A stretch of DNA of 64,000 nt. It comes from an uncultured Eubacteriales bacterium. GTDB taxonomy: Bacteria > Bacillota > Clostridia > Christensenellales > Borkfalkiaceae. The notes under the pieces were generated by a model that worked only from the letters and a program-made list of their open reading frames with translations, did no database searches and was not told the origin of the DNA. The stretch lies in the NCBI GenBank assembly GCA_900540805.1, contig UQHL01000015.1:1-64000 (forward strand), given 5' to 3'. The translations under genes and the position numbers were made by a program. Numbering within the stretch: position 1 is the first letter of the stretch; every line of letters starts with the position of its first letter. This document shows positions 8,545 through 18,033 of this stretch, one piece after another.

Positions 8545-11500
8545 ATGAAAAGAAACAAGCTTGTAAAATTTCTTGCGTCCGGCGCCGTTTTTACCGCGCT
8601 GATTGCGGCGCTGACGGCGTGCGGAGGAAATAAAAACAAACATTCCCTTACGCTTATCGAGGGAAAGGAAGCGACCTGCACGACGGACGGATACGAAGCT
8701 TACTATATGTGTTCGCATTGCGATTTGATTTTTGAGGACGCGGAAGGAAAGCAAGAAACTTCTTTGGCTGCGGTGAAATTGCCTGCGCTCGGGCATGATA
8801 TGCACAAGCACGAGGCTGATACGGCTACTTGCACAAAGCCCGGAAATGTGGAATATTACACCTGCTCGCGCGAAGAAGGGATATATTATGCGGATGCCGA
8901 GGGCAGCCGCACGCTCGATGAAATCGGCGTAACGGTGGAGCACAAAATGACGCGCGTGCCGCAAAAGAATCCGACGACGGAAGCCGAAGGCTGCGTGGAA
9001 TATTGGGAATGCTCGTCCTGCGGGCAAAGGTTTGCCGATTCCTGGGGAGACCGCGTTCTCTCTGACGACGAGATGCGTATTGACAAAGTGAAAGAAAATA
9101 TTGACGGCGCGCTTACGAAGTCTTTTTATAATACGCAGAATGCTTATGTGGCCGGAGGTGAGGATATAACGCGGGGCGGACCGGGATTTATTGTAAACGG
9201 CAAAAAGGAAACGGACGGTATTTATTTACATATCGCGGCAAATTACAATACTGCGGCGGACGATCAACAGGGCGATCACGGAAAAATTGGCTTGCTGTTC
9301 AATTTCCGTAATCAGAATGATCTTAATCTCCCCGGTTCGCTGGGGGTATGCCTCGAACAGACGATTTATACGGAGCTATACTTAAGCGGCAGGGTCGCAT
9401 ATCACGACGCAAATACATTAAAGTATTTTGCGACGGTGACAAACGCAGACGACGCCGCGGCGAAATATACGACGACATGGGAGCTTTTCTTATCCTACGA
9501 GGACCTTTCAAAAGCTAACGGCGGTAAGCTTGCGGAAGCATTTGAAAAGAAAGCGGGGAAAACCGTGCTTAAAACAGGCTATGCGTCTATGCTTACCGTA
9601 GTGGGCAATATGACGTATGCGGAAGCGGATTCTTTTAACGGGACGAACGGCGCAAAATGCGATAGTAAGGATAATAATTCGTGGCTGATGTGGTATAGAG
9701 AGGGGTATGGCGATTGGGGCGCCGATCAGAAGTATATGGCGCTCGGCCAAGATGGTTTTTTTGTTGATATTCCGCGTGCAACGGATACTTATGCGGTGAA
9801 GAAGGCCGATTGTCAAAACGCAACGGTAACCGTTCCGGAAGCCGTAGATTGGGACGAACAAATCACGGGAACGGTTACGGTCAACGACGGTTATCGCTTT
9901 ACGGGCATAAAAGCAAACGGCAAGATTGTCGTAGCTAAAGACGGACTTATAAACAACGATTACTCGATTGACGTGTCCTCTCTCGGGCTGAAGTGGTACG
10001 AGACGGAGATCGAACTCGATTTTGTCATCACGAAGCTTGATTATCAAAACGTTTCGTTTACATTAAAAGGCTTTTCGGGCGGCAAGGCGGACAATATGGC
10101 AGAGGAAACCGCCGTCGTTCTCGATAACGGCTTCGGCGACGTTTATAATGTAAAAGCGGGCGCAAACGGCGTTGTCTCGATTGAAAATGTCCTTTGTCAG
10201 AATTATGGTATTAAGGTTGACGGCTATCTTGACGGCGAAATCAACGTGGTTAAGGGCGGAACGCTCGGTACGGTTACGCTTGAATATTACTTTGCCCATA
10301 ATGCGGGCGACAGAGCCGACCTTGTCGATTTAACGGATATGAATGCGGAAAACGCTTCCATCACGCTCGGCGGACAGGGCGAAAACGGAGTGGATCAATA
10401 CTCGATTGCGGCACAATTGAAGCTTTCTCAAGAGATGAAAAGCGCAAGGTCTTACGTTCTCTATACAACGGTTACGGTCAACGGAGATATTGCGTCAAGT
10501 AAGCCGAATACCTGGCTGCAGCGTTTTGCAATCCGTTTTGCCGAAGGGGATTCGGGTAATACTTACAAAAATAAATTTGTCGTATGGTGGGACGATCTCG
10601 GGCTTAATTCCAATCCCTCGGCATGCTGGGTGGACGATACGACGAATTGCGGCGGAGGATGGGACAGAGCTGAGACATACGGTTGGCTGGCGAGCAATAT
10701 TTTAGACGGGTTGCAGCTCAAGGTTGTGCGTAACGGCGGATATATTACGATTTCCGCTTATAATCTCGACGACGAAACGTGGTACACATTGCTCGAGGGC
10801 GCGACCTCGGAAAGCGCGAAAAACGATATTACGTTCTTTGTCAGCGGCGAAAGCTTCACCTTCTCGGAAATTGCGTTTGAAGAGCTTCAGGAGGTAGGGC
10901 GCACGCTTCCCGAAGGCGACACGGCGGGCAGGTTGGAGCACCTGAAGGCAAGCAACGGAGACTTGTTCCATATTTCGGGTAAGATAGCGACGGAGGAGAG
11001 CTTAGAGTTAACGGAAACAAGCGTAAACGTAACCGTAAGCGCATTCGAAAAAGACGGCGTTACGCCCGTATCGCTGGAAAACGGAACGGAGATAGAGCTT
11101 ACAGGCAATTACCTGACCTATACATATACGGTAGGCGGCGCTGCAATTACGAAAATGTTAAAGGACGAATACGAAGCTTTCCTTTACGGGTACGGAAAAG
11201 TTAAATTTACCGTTAGCGAAGGGGCGGAGGTCAGCCTTAAGCTTGTAAAAACCATGGCATATACGACGAGTGACAAGGTGACCGTAAATGAAGAAAACGG
11301 AACGGTTTCTATCGTTGCGCAGGATAAAAACGGCGCTAAAAACTGGACGGGAGGCGCGGAATTTGTTATTGGTCGGGATATCGGAACCAACCTCGCGTTT
11401 GAAACCACCATAAAAATGGACGATGTCGAAGAAGGCTGGACGGGGCATTCCACCGAACAGAGATATGCGCTTCAGATGACCGAAAGCGGAAAAGGCTTCT

Positions 11501-13923
11501 ACTTCTGGTCGTGGAAGGACGGAAAAAGCAAATCGCTGGTGCGACGGCTGGTTAGCCTTACCGACTGCATGGCGGAAGGTGAAATCGTAAACGGAAACGA
11601 AGAAGGCAACGGCTGGATTTACGACGCGATCGTAAGCGAAGCCGGTTTGCAGGTCCGCGTAATCCGACTGGGCGGTACGCTTATCCTCACCGCCGTCAAA
11701 GAAGGCGAATTTGTAAAAATAGGTTCGTTTGAATGTGATGCGGCCGACGCGACTAAGATTGTCGCATACGGCGTAACCGCAAGCTTTGAGTTTTCCGAAA
11801 ATTCCGTTAAAAAGCTTACGTTTGTAGAAGGGCAGGAGGCGACGCTTGAAGCGGCGGGAAATATCGCTTATTACACCGACGGAACAAATTACTATTTGAC
11901 TGACGGTACGGTTACGACGGCGGAGGCGATCGTTATTCCGCGGATTACGGAGCATGCGGTCGAAATCGCCGTAGAGGGTTACGGCACGGACGGCAACAAG
12001 CTTTCAGACGCGGAGTTAAGCGGGATAAAGGTATCGCTTACGGGCGAATACGATTACAACAAAAACGCATATACCGATCTTTCGATTGCCGACGGCAAGC
12101 TGTCGCTTACGGACGGAAAAATTTATCAGGGCAAGTATTCGGTTACGGTAAACGGCTACGCCGCAGAAGTGCTTGAGATTGGCGGGGATACCCCGGCCTA
12201 TATCATGAAGCTCTACAGGGTTTCCGGCTATCAAATCGTAGAAATAACCAAAACTTATAAACCCGAAAGCGTAACGACGGGCTTTAATCAAAACGGCGTT
12301 ACCGTTAAGCTGACGGGCTGTAAAACCGACGACTGGGCGGAATACAACAACCCCGTTCCCGAAGCGACCGTAACGCTTCCCTCCGGACTTGCAAACGGCA
12401 AAAACGTATCCGTTGAATTCAAGCTCAAGCTTTCCAATGAGGGCTTTTGGGGCGCGAACGCGTTCGGGATTTCCATGGTGAAGGGTTACGGTGGGTTTAT
12501 TTTCCGAACCCTTGGTTCAGATTCCTCCGAAACGGAGATCAATGAACTTTACGCGCAAAAATTAGCCGAGGATAATATGAAATTGCTCGGGAAAAACGCT
12601 TGGGTAAAAGGTCTTTCGAAAAGAGAAGCCGGGGTCAACGTCCGCGTCGTCCGCACGGGTGCCACGCTCGCTTTGTTTGTGCAGAATGCGGAAGGAGCTT
12701 GGATAAAACTTTATACCGTAAGCTGTGACGCAAACGCAGAAACAGAAATCAGGCTTATGGGCGCGGCGTCGGATTTTGAGATTTCCGACATCGTCGTTTG
12801 CACGGCTTTTACAGCCCTCGAGGCTGCTAACGGATATGAAAAAGCGAGCGAAGATATCGTTTATCACGGATATGTTGCCCCTACGATGGAAAAAGACGGC
12901 TGCAGAGCATATTATTCGGTAGGCGAAGATATATATAACGAGAGCGGCGAAAAAACCACTCTTGAAGCGTTGAAAATTTCAAGGCTTGAGACAACAGAAA
13001 TTACTGTTACGATTAAAGGGTATAAGGACGGTGCGGAAACGCTGTTGAACGGCACCGTTACCGCGCGGGGCGAATACGAAACCTCGTTTACGGGAACGCT
13101 TGTAAACGGTACGGCAACGGTAAACGCCTGCTTCGTTACCTATACCGTATCGGTAGAAGGCTACATAGCAAGGGAGTTCACGGCGGAAGAAGGCAAAACG
13201 TCTTACGAAATCGTGCTTGAGTACGATTTCGCAAAGGCGACGGTGGAGCCCGAAAAAGTCGATTTGTCAAATATGAACGCAGCCAACCACGAAATCAGGA
13301 TTACGGGGAATAAAGGCGAATGGGATAACTGGGCTGCCCCCGTGCCCGAAGCGCAGCTGGTTCTTTCGGAAACGCTTGCAAACAGCAAGTCCGTCGCTAT
13401 TGAGTTTATGCTGAAAGCCGAGAATATGGGGCATTGGCGCGCGCCTGCGTTCGGTATTGCCATGAACGGTCAGTTTAACGGCTTTATGTTCCGTTTTGAG
13501 GCGCCCGATAACATGAATGCCATGATTTATCAGCTGCATGGGCAAAAGTTGCTTGAAAATTATGATCAGCTTGGGCAATTTTTCGGAGAATTTGGTTTTA
13601 TAGAGCAGCTTATGTTGGGAGAAGGGGTAACCTTGCGCGTCGTCAGATATAATACGGATATTACGCTGTTTTCGAAAGACGCACAGGGAGAGTGGCAGAG
13701 GATTGCTTCCGTAGCTTGCGGCGCGGACGACGCGAACGATATCAGATTTCTGGGCAACGGCTACGATTACACCGTAACGAATATTTCCGTGGCGCCATAC
13801 GCCGCTCCGTCTGTTGCCGCGGTCAGAAGCGAAAGGGCTGCAGTTATTGCTGTCGATACGGATTTTTTGCAATTATCATTTTCGGATCAAAAATTGAAAA
13901 GATATAACGATTATATAAATTAA
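8545..13923 (+). CDS. Giant modular surface lipoprotein with repeated beta-sandwich units
   Basis: 1792 residues, lipobox LTAC at Cys26. Residues 40-165 hold three CxxC-type ribbon motifs (YYMCSHCDLIFED, YYTCSREEGIYYAD, YWECSSCGQRFADS), each opened by an A-T-C-T or E-G-C turn. After this the protein repeats a block of about 310-350 residues. Its starts are near residues 502, 828, 1139 and 1485 (VSFTLKGF, VNVTVSAF, VEIAVEGY, ITVTIKGY). Each block is a small Ig/transthyretin-like domain followed by a concanavalin-like sandwich (LRVVRTGATLALF, VRVIRLGGTLILT). No catalytic site is recognised. It probably binds glycan or forms a scaffold outside the cell. Ribosome site AAGGAGG. The gene lies between the binding lipoprotein and GH42. 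Confidence 0.75.
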   Translation: MKRNKLVKFLASGAVFTALIAALTACGGNKNKHSLTLIEGKEATCTTDGYEAYYMCSHCDLIFEDAEGKQETSLAAVKLPALGHDMHKHEADTATCTKPGNVEYYTCSREEGIYYADAEGSRTLDEIGVTVEHKMTRVPQKNPTTEAEGCVEYWECSSCGQRFADSWGDRVLSDDEMRIDKVKENIDGALTKSFYNTQNAYVAGGEDITRGGPGFIVNGKKETDGIYLHIAANYNTAADDQQGDHGKIGLLFNFRNQNDLNLPGSLGVCLEQTIYTELYLSGRVAYHDANTLKYFATVTNADDAAAKYTTTWELFLSYEDLSKANGGKLAEAFEKKAGKTVLKTGYASMLTVVGNMTYAEADSFNGTNGAKCDSKDNNSWLMWYREGYGDWGADQKYMALGQDGFFVDIPRATDTYAVKKADCQNATVTVPEAVDWDEQITGTVTVNDGYRFTGIKANGKIVVAKDGLINNDYSIDVSSLGLKWYETEIELDFVITKLDYQNVSFTLKGFSGGKADNMAEETAVVLDNGFGDVYNVKAGANGVVSIENVLCQNYGIKVDGYLDGEINVVKGGTLGTVTLEYYFAHNAGDRADLVDLTDMNAENASITLGGQGENGVDQYSIAAQLKLSQEMKSARSYVLYTTVTVNGDIASSKPNTWLQRFAIRFAEGDSGNTYKNKFVVWWDDLGLNSNPSACWVDDTTNCGGGWDRAETYGWLASNILDGLQLKVVRNGGYITISAYNLDDETWYTLLEGATSESAKNDITFFVSGESFTFSEIAFEELQEVGRTLPEGDTAGRLEHLKASNGDLFHISGKIATEESLELTETSVNVTVSAFEKDGVTPVSLENGTEIELTGNYLTYTYTVGGAAITKMLKDEYEAFLYGYGKVKFTVSEGAEVSLKLVKTMAYTTSDKVTVNEENGTVSIVAQDKNGAKNWTGGAEFVIGRDIGTNLAFETTIKMDDVEEGWTGHSTEQRYALQMTESGKGFYFWSWKDGKSKSLVRRLVSLTDCMAEGEIVNGNEEGNGWIYDAIVSEAGLQVRVIRLGGTLILTAVKEGEFVKIGSFECDAADATKIVAYGVTASFEFSENSVKKLTFVEGQEATLEAAGNIAYYTDGTNYYLTDGTVTTAEAIVIPRITEHAVEIAVEGYGTDGNKLSDAELSGIKVSLTGEYDYNKNAYTDLSIADGKLSLTDGKIYQGKYSVTVNGYAAEVLEIGGDTPAYIMKLYRVSGYQIVEITKTYKPESVTTGFNQNGVTVKLTGCKTDDWAEYNNPVPEATVTLPSGLANGKNVSVEFKLKLSNEGFWGANAFGISMVKGYGGFIFRTLGSDSSETEINELYAQKLAEDNMKLLGKNAWVKGLSKREAGVNVRVVRTGATLALFVQNAEGAWIKLYTVSCDANAETEIRLMGAASDFEISDIVVCTAFTALEAANGYEKASEDIVYHGYVAPTMEKDGCRAYYSVGEDIYNESGEKTTLEALKISRLETTEITVTIKGYKDGAETLLNGTVTARGEYETSFTGTLVNGTATVNACFVTYTVSVEGYIAREFTAEEGKTSYEIVLEYDFAKATVEPEKVDLSNMNAANHEIRITGNKGEWDNWAAPVPEAQLVLSETLANSKSVAIEFMLKAENMGHWRAPAFGIAMNGQFNGFMFRFEAPDNMNAMIYQLHGQKLLENYDQLGQFFGEFGFIEQLMLGEGVTLRVVRYNTDITLFSKDAQGEWQRIASVACGADDANDIRFLGNGYDYTVTNISVAPYAAPSVAAVRSERAAVIAVDTDFLQLSFSDQKLKRYNDYIN

Positions 13924-13928
13924 AAATT

Positions 13929-13966
13929 CGGTGACGGGGGGAGCGTTTGCGCTCCCTCGGTTACTG
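13929..13966 (+). promoter_or_regulatory. Strong intercistronic hairpin before GH42
   Basis: An outer stem CGGTGAC/GTTACTG and a perfect inner stem GGGAGCG/CGCTCCC close a TTTG loop. No T run follows, so it is more likely a processing or attenuation element than a full terminator. It lies 31 bases upstream of the GH42 start and covers an alternative GTG start at 13931, which argues against that start. Confidence 0.55.
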
Positions 13967-13996
13967 AAACGAAAGAATGTTCAAAAAGGAAAATCA

Positions 13997-15937
13997 ATGA
14001 AGAAAATTTACTTAGGCGCGGCGTATTATCCCGAAATGTGGCGAGAGAATGAATTGGAAACAGATATTGCACGATGTAAAAAATTGAGCATAAACTGTTT
14101 GCGTGTGGGCGAATTTGCCTGGGGAAAAATGGAGCCCAAAGAGGACGAGTTTGAGTTTGAATGGCTCATACGCGTGGTGGATCAATTATACGAAAACGGC
14201 ATTTCTACAGTCATGTGTACTCCCACGGCAACGCCTCCGCGCTGGCTGCTCAATCAATATCCCGAAACTCGTATGATGATGCACGACTTAATCCGTGCGG
14301 ATGTTTCTTCCCGCTGTCATACCTGTAAAACCTCGTCCGTTATGCGAGAGAAAAACCGCATTATCGTCACCGAAATGGCGAAAGTATTTGCGGGGCATAA
14401 GGGGATTGTCGGCTGGCAGATCGATAACGAAATTTATCCTTATTCCGAAGGGTGCTACTGCGAACAGTGCAAGTCTGCTTTCCGCAGGTATCTGAAAGAG
14501 AAATTCGGAAGTATAGAAAAGCTTAACAGGGCATGGGGGATGACGAGGTGGTCTTTAAGTTACGATACGTTTGAAGCTATCGAGCCGCCCTATCCCGGGC
14601 AGTGGAAACACCCTTCGCTTAGGAAGGCTTGGCGGGATTTTCATTACGGACAAATCAAAACCTACGTGGAGGAGCAAGCCGAGATTTTACACGGCTACGG
14701 TTGCGAAAACGTGGGTACGGACATGATGGCGCATAACTCGATGAGCTATTATGATATTAATGAAAAATTGGATGTGGTGCAGTATAACCATTATGACGCC
14801 GCAGAGCGGCTTCCCTGCAACGCGTTTTCCTATGACTTTTTGCGCAGCGTAAAGGATAGGCCGTTTTGGGTAATGGAAACACAAGTGGGATGGAACGGAA
14901 GCGAGTATGCGGAGGGCGGATACCGCCCCGTGGGGAATTGCTATGCGAATACATGGCTGCCGATGGCAAAGGGTGCGGAAATGAATTTATATTGGCTGTT
15001 TCGTACCCACCCGAACGGACACGAGCTGGGACACGGCGCGCTCTTTTCGCCCGCGGGAAGAGCGTACAGGGTTTCGGAAGAAGTACAAAAAGCTGCAAAA
15101 GAGTTTGAAAAATGCGGGGAATTTTTAACGAATACCCGCATTCGCAGCAAAATTGCCCTGCATTATTCGAGCACGGCGCATAACTCTTACGACTGCGCGC
15201 CTTTACTCAAAGGCTTCGACTACCGCGAAACGCTTATTCAAAAGTATTACGCGGCATTCCGCCACTATAACGTGGACGTGATAGATACGGCGCATAGTTT
15301 GGAGGGCTACGAAGTCGTTATATCTCCGTTCCTCTCCACGGCGGACGAGAACGGCTTAAAGGAGCGTATGCTCGAGTGGATAAAAAAAGGCGGAACCTGG
15401 ATTGCGGGGCCGATGACGGACATTATGGACGCGAACGTGATGCGATACACGGAGGCGCCGTATTCGTTTCTCGAAGAACTTGCGGGGGTGTACGTAAAAT
15501 ATCAGAAGCCTGTCGCAAACGAGATATTCACGGCGCAGTGGACAAACGACGGCGAGTGCGCCGTGGGCATGTGTTACGACGCCTACGAGTGTAACGAGGG
15601 CACCCGGAGTCTGGCCCGCTACGTCGGCGGCGAATTTTCGCCTCTTTCTGTGATCACGGAGAAAAAGGTGGGTAAGGGGAAAGTAATATTGACGGGCAGT
15701 GTGATTTCGCACGGCGATTTGTTGCGACTTATCAATAAGCCCCCGATAGCCGAAGCGAGCAAAAACGTTATTCTGACCGAGCGCACGGGCGAAGAGTGTG
15801 GTATAATAGCCGTTGAAACACAAAACCAGCGGGGGTATCTTGTGCTGGACAACGAATATACCGATCTTATCACAGGCAGGATTTTTTCGGGCAAAACCGA
15901 TATATATCCCTACGAGGTTTTGGTACTTAGGAAATAA
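13997..15937 (+). CDS. GH42 beta-galactosidase
   Basis: 646 residues from ATG 13997, chosen because AAAAAGGAAA precedes it and the family start (KKIYLGAAYYPEMW) follows at once. GH42 features are clear: GWQIDNEIYPYSEG contains the acid/base Glu and RPFWVMETQVGWNG the nucleophile Glu. The cysteine cluster CHTC...CYCEQC matches the zinc-binding Cys set of the family. Residues about 390-600 are the trimerisation domain and the C-terminal beta domain. No signal peptide, so it acts inside the cell on galactosides brought in by the importer. It is the last intact gene of the locus. Confidence 0.95.
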   Translation: MKKIYLGAAYYPEMWRENELETDIARCKKLSINCLRVGEFAWGKMEPKEDEFEFEWLIRVVDQLYENGISTVMCTPTATPPRWLLNQYPETRMMMHDLIRADVSSRCHTCKTSSVMREKNRIIVTEMAKVFAGHKGIVGWQIDNEIYPYSEGCYCEQCKSAFRRYLKEKFGSIEKLNRAWGMTRWSLSYDTFEAIEPPYPGQWKHPSLRKAWRDFHYGQIKTYVEEQAEILHGYGCENVGTDMMAHNSMSYYDINEKLDVVQYNHYDAAERLPCNAFSYDFLRSVKDRPFWVMETQVGWNGSEYAEGGYRPVGNCYANTWLPMAKGAEMNLYWLFRTHPNGHELGHGALFSPAGRAYRVSEEVQKAAKEFEKCGEFLTNTRIRSKIALHYSSTAHNSYDCAPLLKGFDYRETLIQKYYAAFRHYNVDVIDTAHSLEGYEVVISPFLSTADENGLKERMLEWIKKGGTWIAGPMTDIMDANVMRYTEAPYSFLEELAGVYVKYQKPVANEIFTAQWTNDGECAVGMCYDAYECNEGTRSLARYVGGEFSPLSVITEKKVGKGKVILTGSVISHGDLLRLINKPPIAEASKNVILTERTGEECGIIAVETQNQRGYLVLDNEYTDLITGRIFSGKTDIYPYEVLVLRK

Positions 15938-15942
15938 GCGCT

Positions 15943-16465
15943 TTACGTACGATATACGACAAGTATATCGATGAGGGAGTATTCGGAGCGACGTTCAATC
16001 CCCCCGAAGGACAAAGATTTTTGGACGATGCGAAGGCGAGTGTAATAAATATGATCCTCGTGAATGACTTATCCCGATGTGGCAGAAAGTATATTGACGT
16101 TGGATAATATCCGGATGATGTATTTCCCGCGTCGGGATACGGTTTTCGCGGGGCAAGACGACGTGGATGCGGCAAACCGCGAGAGTGGCGGAATGGAAAT
16201 TATGCCGATTATAAATGTATTTAACCAATATCATGCGGCGAACACGAGCAAGAATATCCGTGCGGTATTGAAAGCGAACGCGAAAGAAGGGAGCGCGAGT
16301 CCGGGCAGATACTGTATGGAAGAATATGGTATCGCGGGGCGGAAAGAAAATTTTGGACTGTAGTCGTTTTGTGCGGTAAACAGCAGCCTGAAAAATCCGA
16401 ACTATCTCGGGAGGATGACGCAACAAAGGTACCGCTCTGTTTCTTATAAAAACCATAAGAGATGA
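15943..16465 (+). pseudogene. Decayed large serine recombinase
   Basis: Translation right after the GH42 stop gives YIDEGVFGATFNPPEGQRF, then ILVNDLSRCGRKYIDVG, the catalytic-domain signature of resolvase-type large serine recombinases. The frame ends at an in-frame TAA (16105-16107). It reappears in another frame from about 16140 as VDAANRESGGMEIMPIINVF and HAANTSKNIRAVLKANAKEG, typical of the end of that domain. After another stop (16361-16363) there is NPNYLGRMTQQRYRSVSYKN (16391-16460), matching the recombinase DNA-binding domain. The N-terminal active-site serine segment is missing. This is a multiply broken remnant of an integrated element. Confidence 0.8.
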
Positions 16466-16711
16466 AAGCAAAGGGCTTGTTTTGGCTATCCGCCGTTGTA
16501 TCAAAAGGGTGAGCGGCTATAACGTCGTCGCTCACAGCTGGAATTATACGGTCGTGATTTCTCCCGACTGCTATGGCCGGGATTTATACCTCCCCGTCGC
16601 GTGTTCCCTGCTAAATATAAAAAAATTGCATAAAACAGTCTGCTGAACTGTTCTACAAAATTTTAAAACAAAATAAAAGAAGCTCTATTTTTGCCGCCCG
16701 TCCGCGTCGGG
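16466..16711. other. Intergenic, nothing identified
   Basis: This region follows the recombinase remnant. A short open stretch (16475-16640) gives a cysteine-containing peptide that I do not recognise; it has no start or ribosome site. It may be further relic sequence of the same element. Confidence 0.3.
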
Positions 16712-16740
16712 TTGCGTTTTGAAAAAGTTTGTGCTATAAT
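16712..16740 (+). promoter_or_regulatory. Promoter of the SDR gene
   Basis: TTGCGT (16712-16717), 17-base spacer, TATAAT (16735-16740). The expected transcript start (near 16747) is only about three bases before the ATG at 16750, so the mRNA would be essentially leaderless. Confidence 0.7.
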
Positions 16741-16749
16741 GAAGACATC

Positions 16750-17565
16750 ATGAGCAAATATAAATTAAACGGCTTGACGGCCGTAGTCACGGGTGCGTCT
16801 TCGGGAATCGGCCGTGCGGTTGCGGAAAAGCTGATCGTGCGATATGGCTGTACGGTTGTCGGCATCGGCCGCGACGAAAATAAATTTCGGGATTTTTCAG
16901 AAAAGCTGGGCGAAAACGTTTCACGTTTTTCCTATCGGCTGTTCGACGTCGGAAACAGAGAGGGATGGACGGAACTTTGTACCTTTTTAACAAAAAGCGG
17001 GATTAGACCCGACCTTCTCGTAAACTGCGCGGGGATACTTCCCTCTTTTTCTTTCTACGGGGAAAATTCGGACGCAGAGCTTGCGGTTAAAACAAATTTT
17101 CTGTCCGCCGTATATTCCTTCGAAACCTTGGGGCCGCTCTTAAAAGAGAGTGTAAGGCCCAAGATTGTCAACGTAGGAAGCTCGTCTTCGCTGTGTCCGT
17201 TTGCGGGCGTTGCCGCCTATTGCGCCTCGAAAGCGGCGATCGAACGCTTTACCGAGTGCGTCGCGCTGGAAAAGGGGATTCCCGCAGCGATCGTTATGCC
17301 CGGATTTACCGATACGGACGTATTTCGCTTTCAAAATTTCGATGCGAAAAGCAAAACGTTTTTTCAAAAATTCAGCATGACTGTCGATCGCATGTCCGAT
17401 AAAATCATCAAGACGATTGGGAAGGGAACGAGAAGAAAAATCATAGGCCTCGACGCGCACCTTATGAATTTCGGATACAAGTTTTTCCCGCGCCTTACGC
17501 CCGTCCTTATCACCAAAATATTGAAGTCGGTAAAGTCCGACGCATTTCAAAATATAACCCGCTGA
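16750..17565 (+). CDS. Short-chain dehydrogenase/reductase
   Basis: 271 residues from ATG 16750. The Rossmann nucleotide motif VTGASSGIGRAVAEK is at residues about 12-26, NCAG at about 90, the catalytic Ser in VGSSSSLCPF and the YCASK Tyr/Lys pair follow. Length fits classical SDR enzymes. The substrate is not predictable; no partner genes adjoin it. There is no ribosome site, because the promoter -10 box ends nine bases before the start. A TTG start at 16729 is possible but would lie inside the promoter. It sits between two decayed genes, so the region is a plastic one. Confidence 0.85.
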   Translation: MSKYKLNGLTAVVTGASSGIGRAVAEKLIVRYGCTVVGIGRDENKFRDFSEKLGENVSRFSYRLFDVGNREGWTELCTFLTKSGIRPDLLVNCAGILPSFSFYGENSDAELAVKTNFLSAVYSFETLGPLLKESVRPKIVNVGSSSSLCPFAGVAAYCASKAAIERFTECVALEKGIPAAIVMPGFTDTDVFRFQNFDAKSKTFFQKFSMTVDRMSDKIIKTIGKGTRRKIIGLDAHLMNFGYKFFPRLTPVLITKILKSVKSDAFQNITR

Positions 17566-17653
17566 TTTCTCGTATGTCGTCGATATACATTTGACTTCGT
17601 CCGCGATAACGCGAATAAATTTTATTGAAAAAAATTTGTTATATAACGCTTGA

Positions 17654-18002
17654 CTGATTAAACTGTATCTGAGATGGTTACAGTCTCTTACGGAGAATGA
17701 AAGTAAAGTCCGGTTTTATCATCGCAGTGCACGCGTCGGTATTTTTACGGCATACAACCAATGTTGGGCAAGAGAAAAGATTGAGGAAAACCTCCGTGCC
17801 AATCCCGCTTATTTTAGCAAAGTAACGGAAAGGCTTGTAAAGCTAGAGCGGGAGACGCGTCGTTGTTTTGCGGAGAAACGTTTAAGCAAGCAGGAGACGG
17901 ATACGGTTGTTCTCTATACGATACAGCGACCAGATATTTATTCCTCCCACGATGAGGAAACGCGTTGAAGAATTGTTTGCCGCAGTAAAAGAAAGCAAAT
18001 AG
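17654..18002 (+). pseudogene. Disrupted unidentified ORF
   Basis: An open frame (17654-17968) without a usable start codon encodes WLQSLTENESKVRFYHRSAR and then IEENLRANPAYFSKVTERLV. It stops at 17966-17968 while a different frame continues for 17 codons (MRKRVEELFAAVKESK) to TAG 18000-18002. This looks like the C-terminal part of a frameshifted helical protein; the layout is a little like the ligand domain of a TetR-type regulator, but I do not claim it. Not assigned. Confidence 0.35.
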
Positions 18003-18032
18003 AAAAGCGGACTTAAAATAAGTCCGCTTTTT
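18003..18032. terminator. Bidirectional terminator
   Basis: AAAAGCGGACTTA pairs with TAAGTCCGCTTTTT around a three-base loop. It ends the amino-acid transporter operon on the minus strand (stop codon at 18034-18036) and any transcript from the left. Confidence 0.85.
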
Positions 18033-18033
18033 A

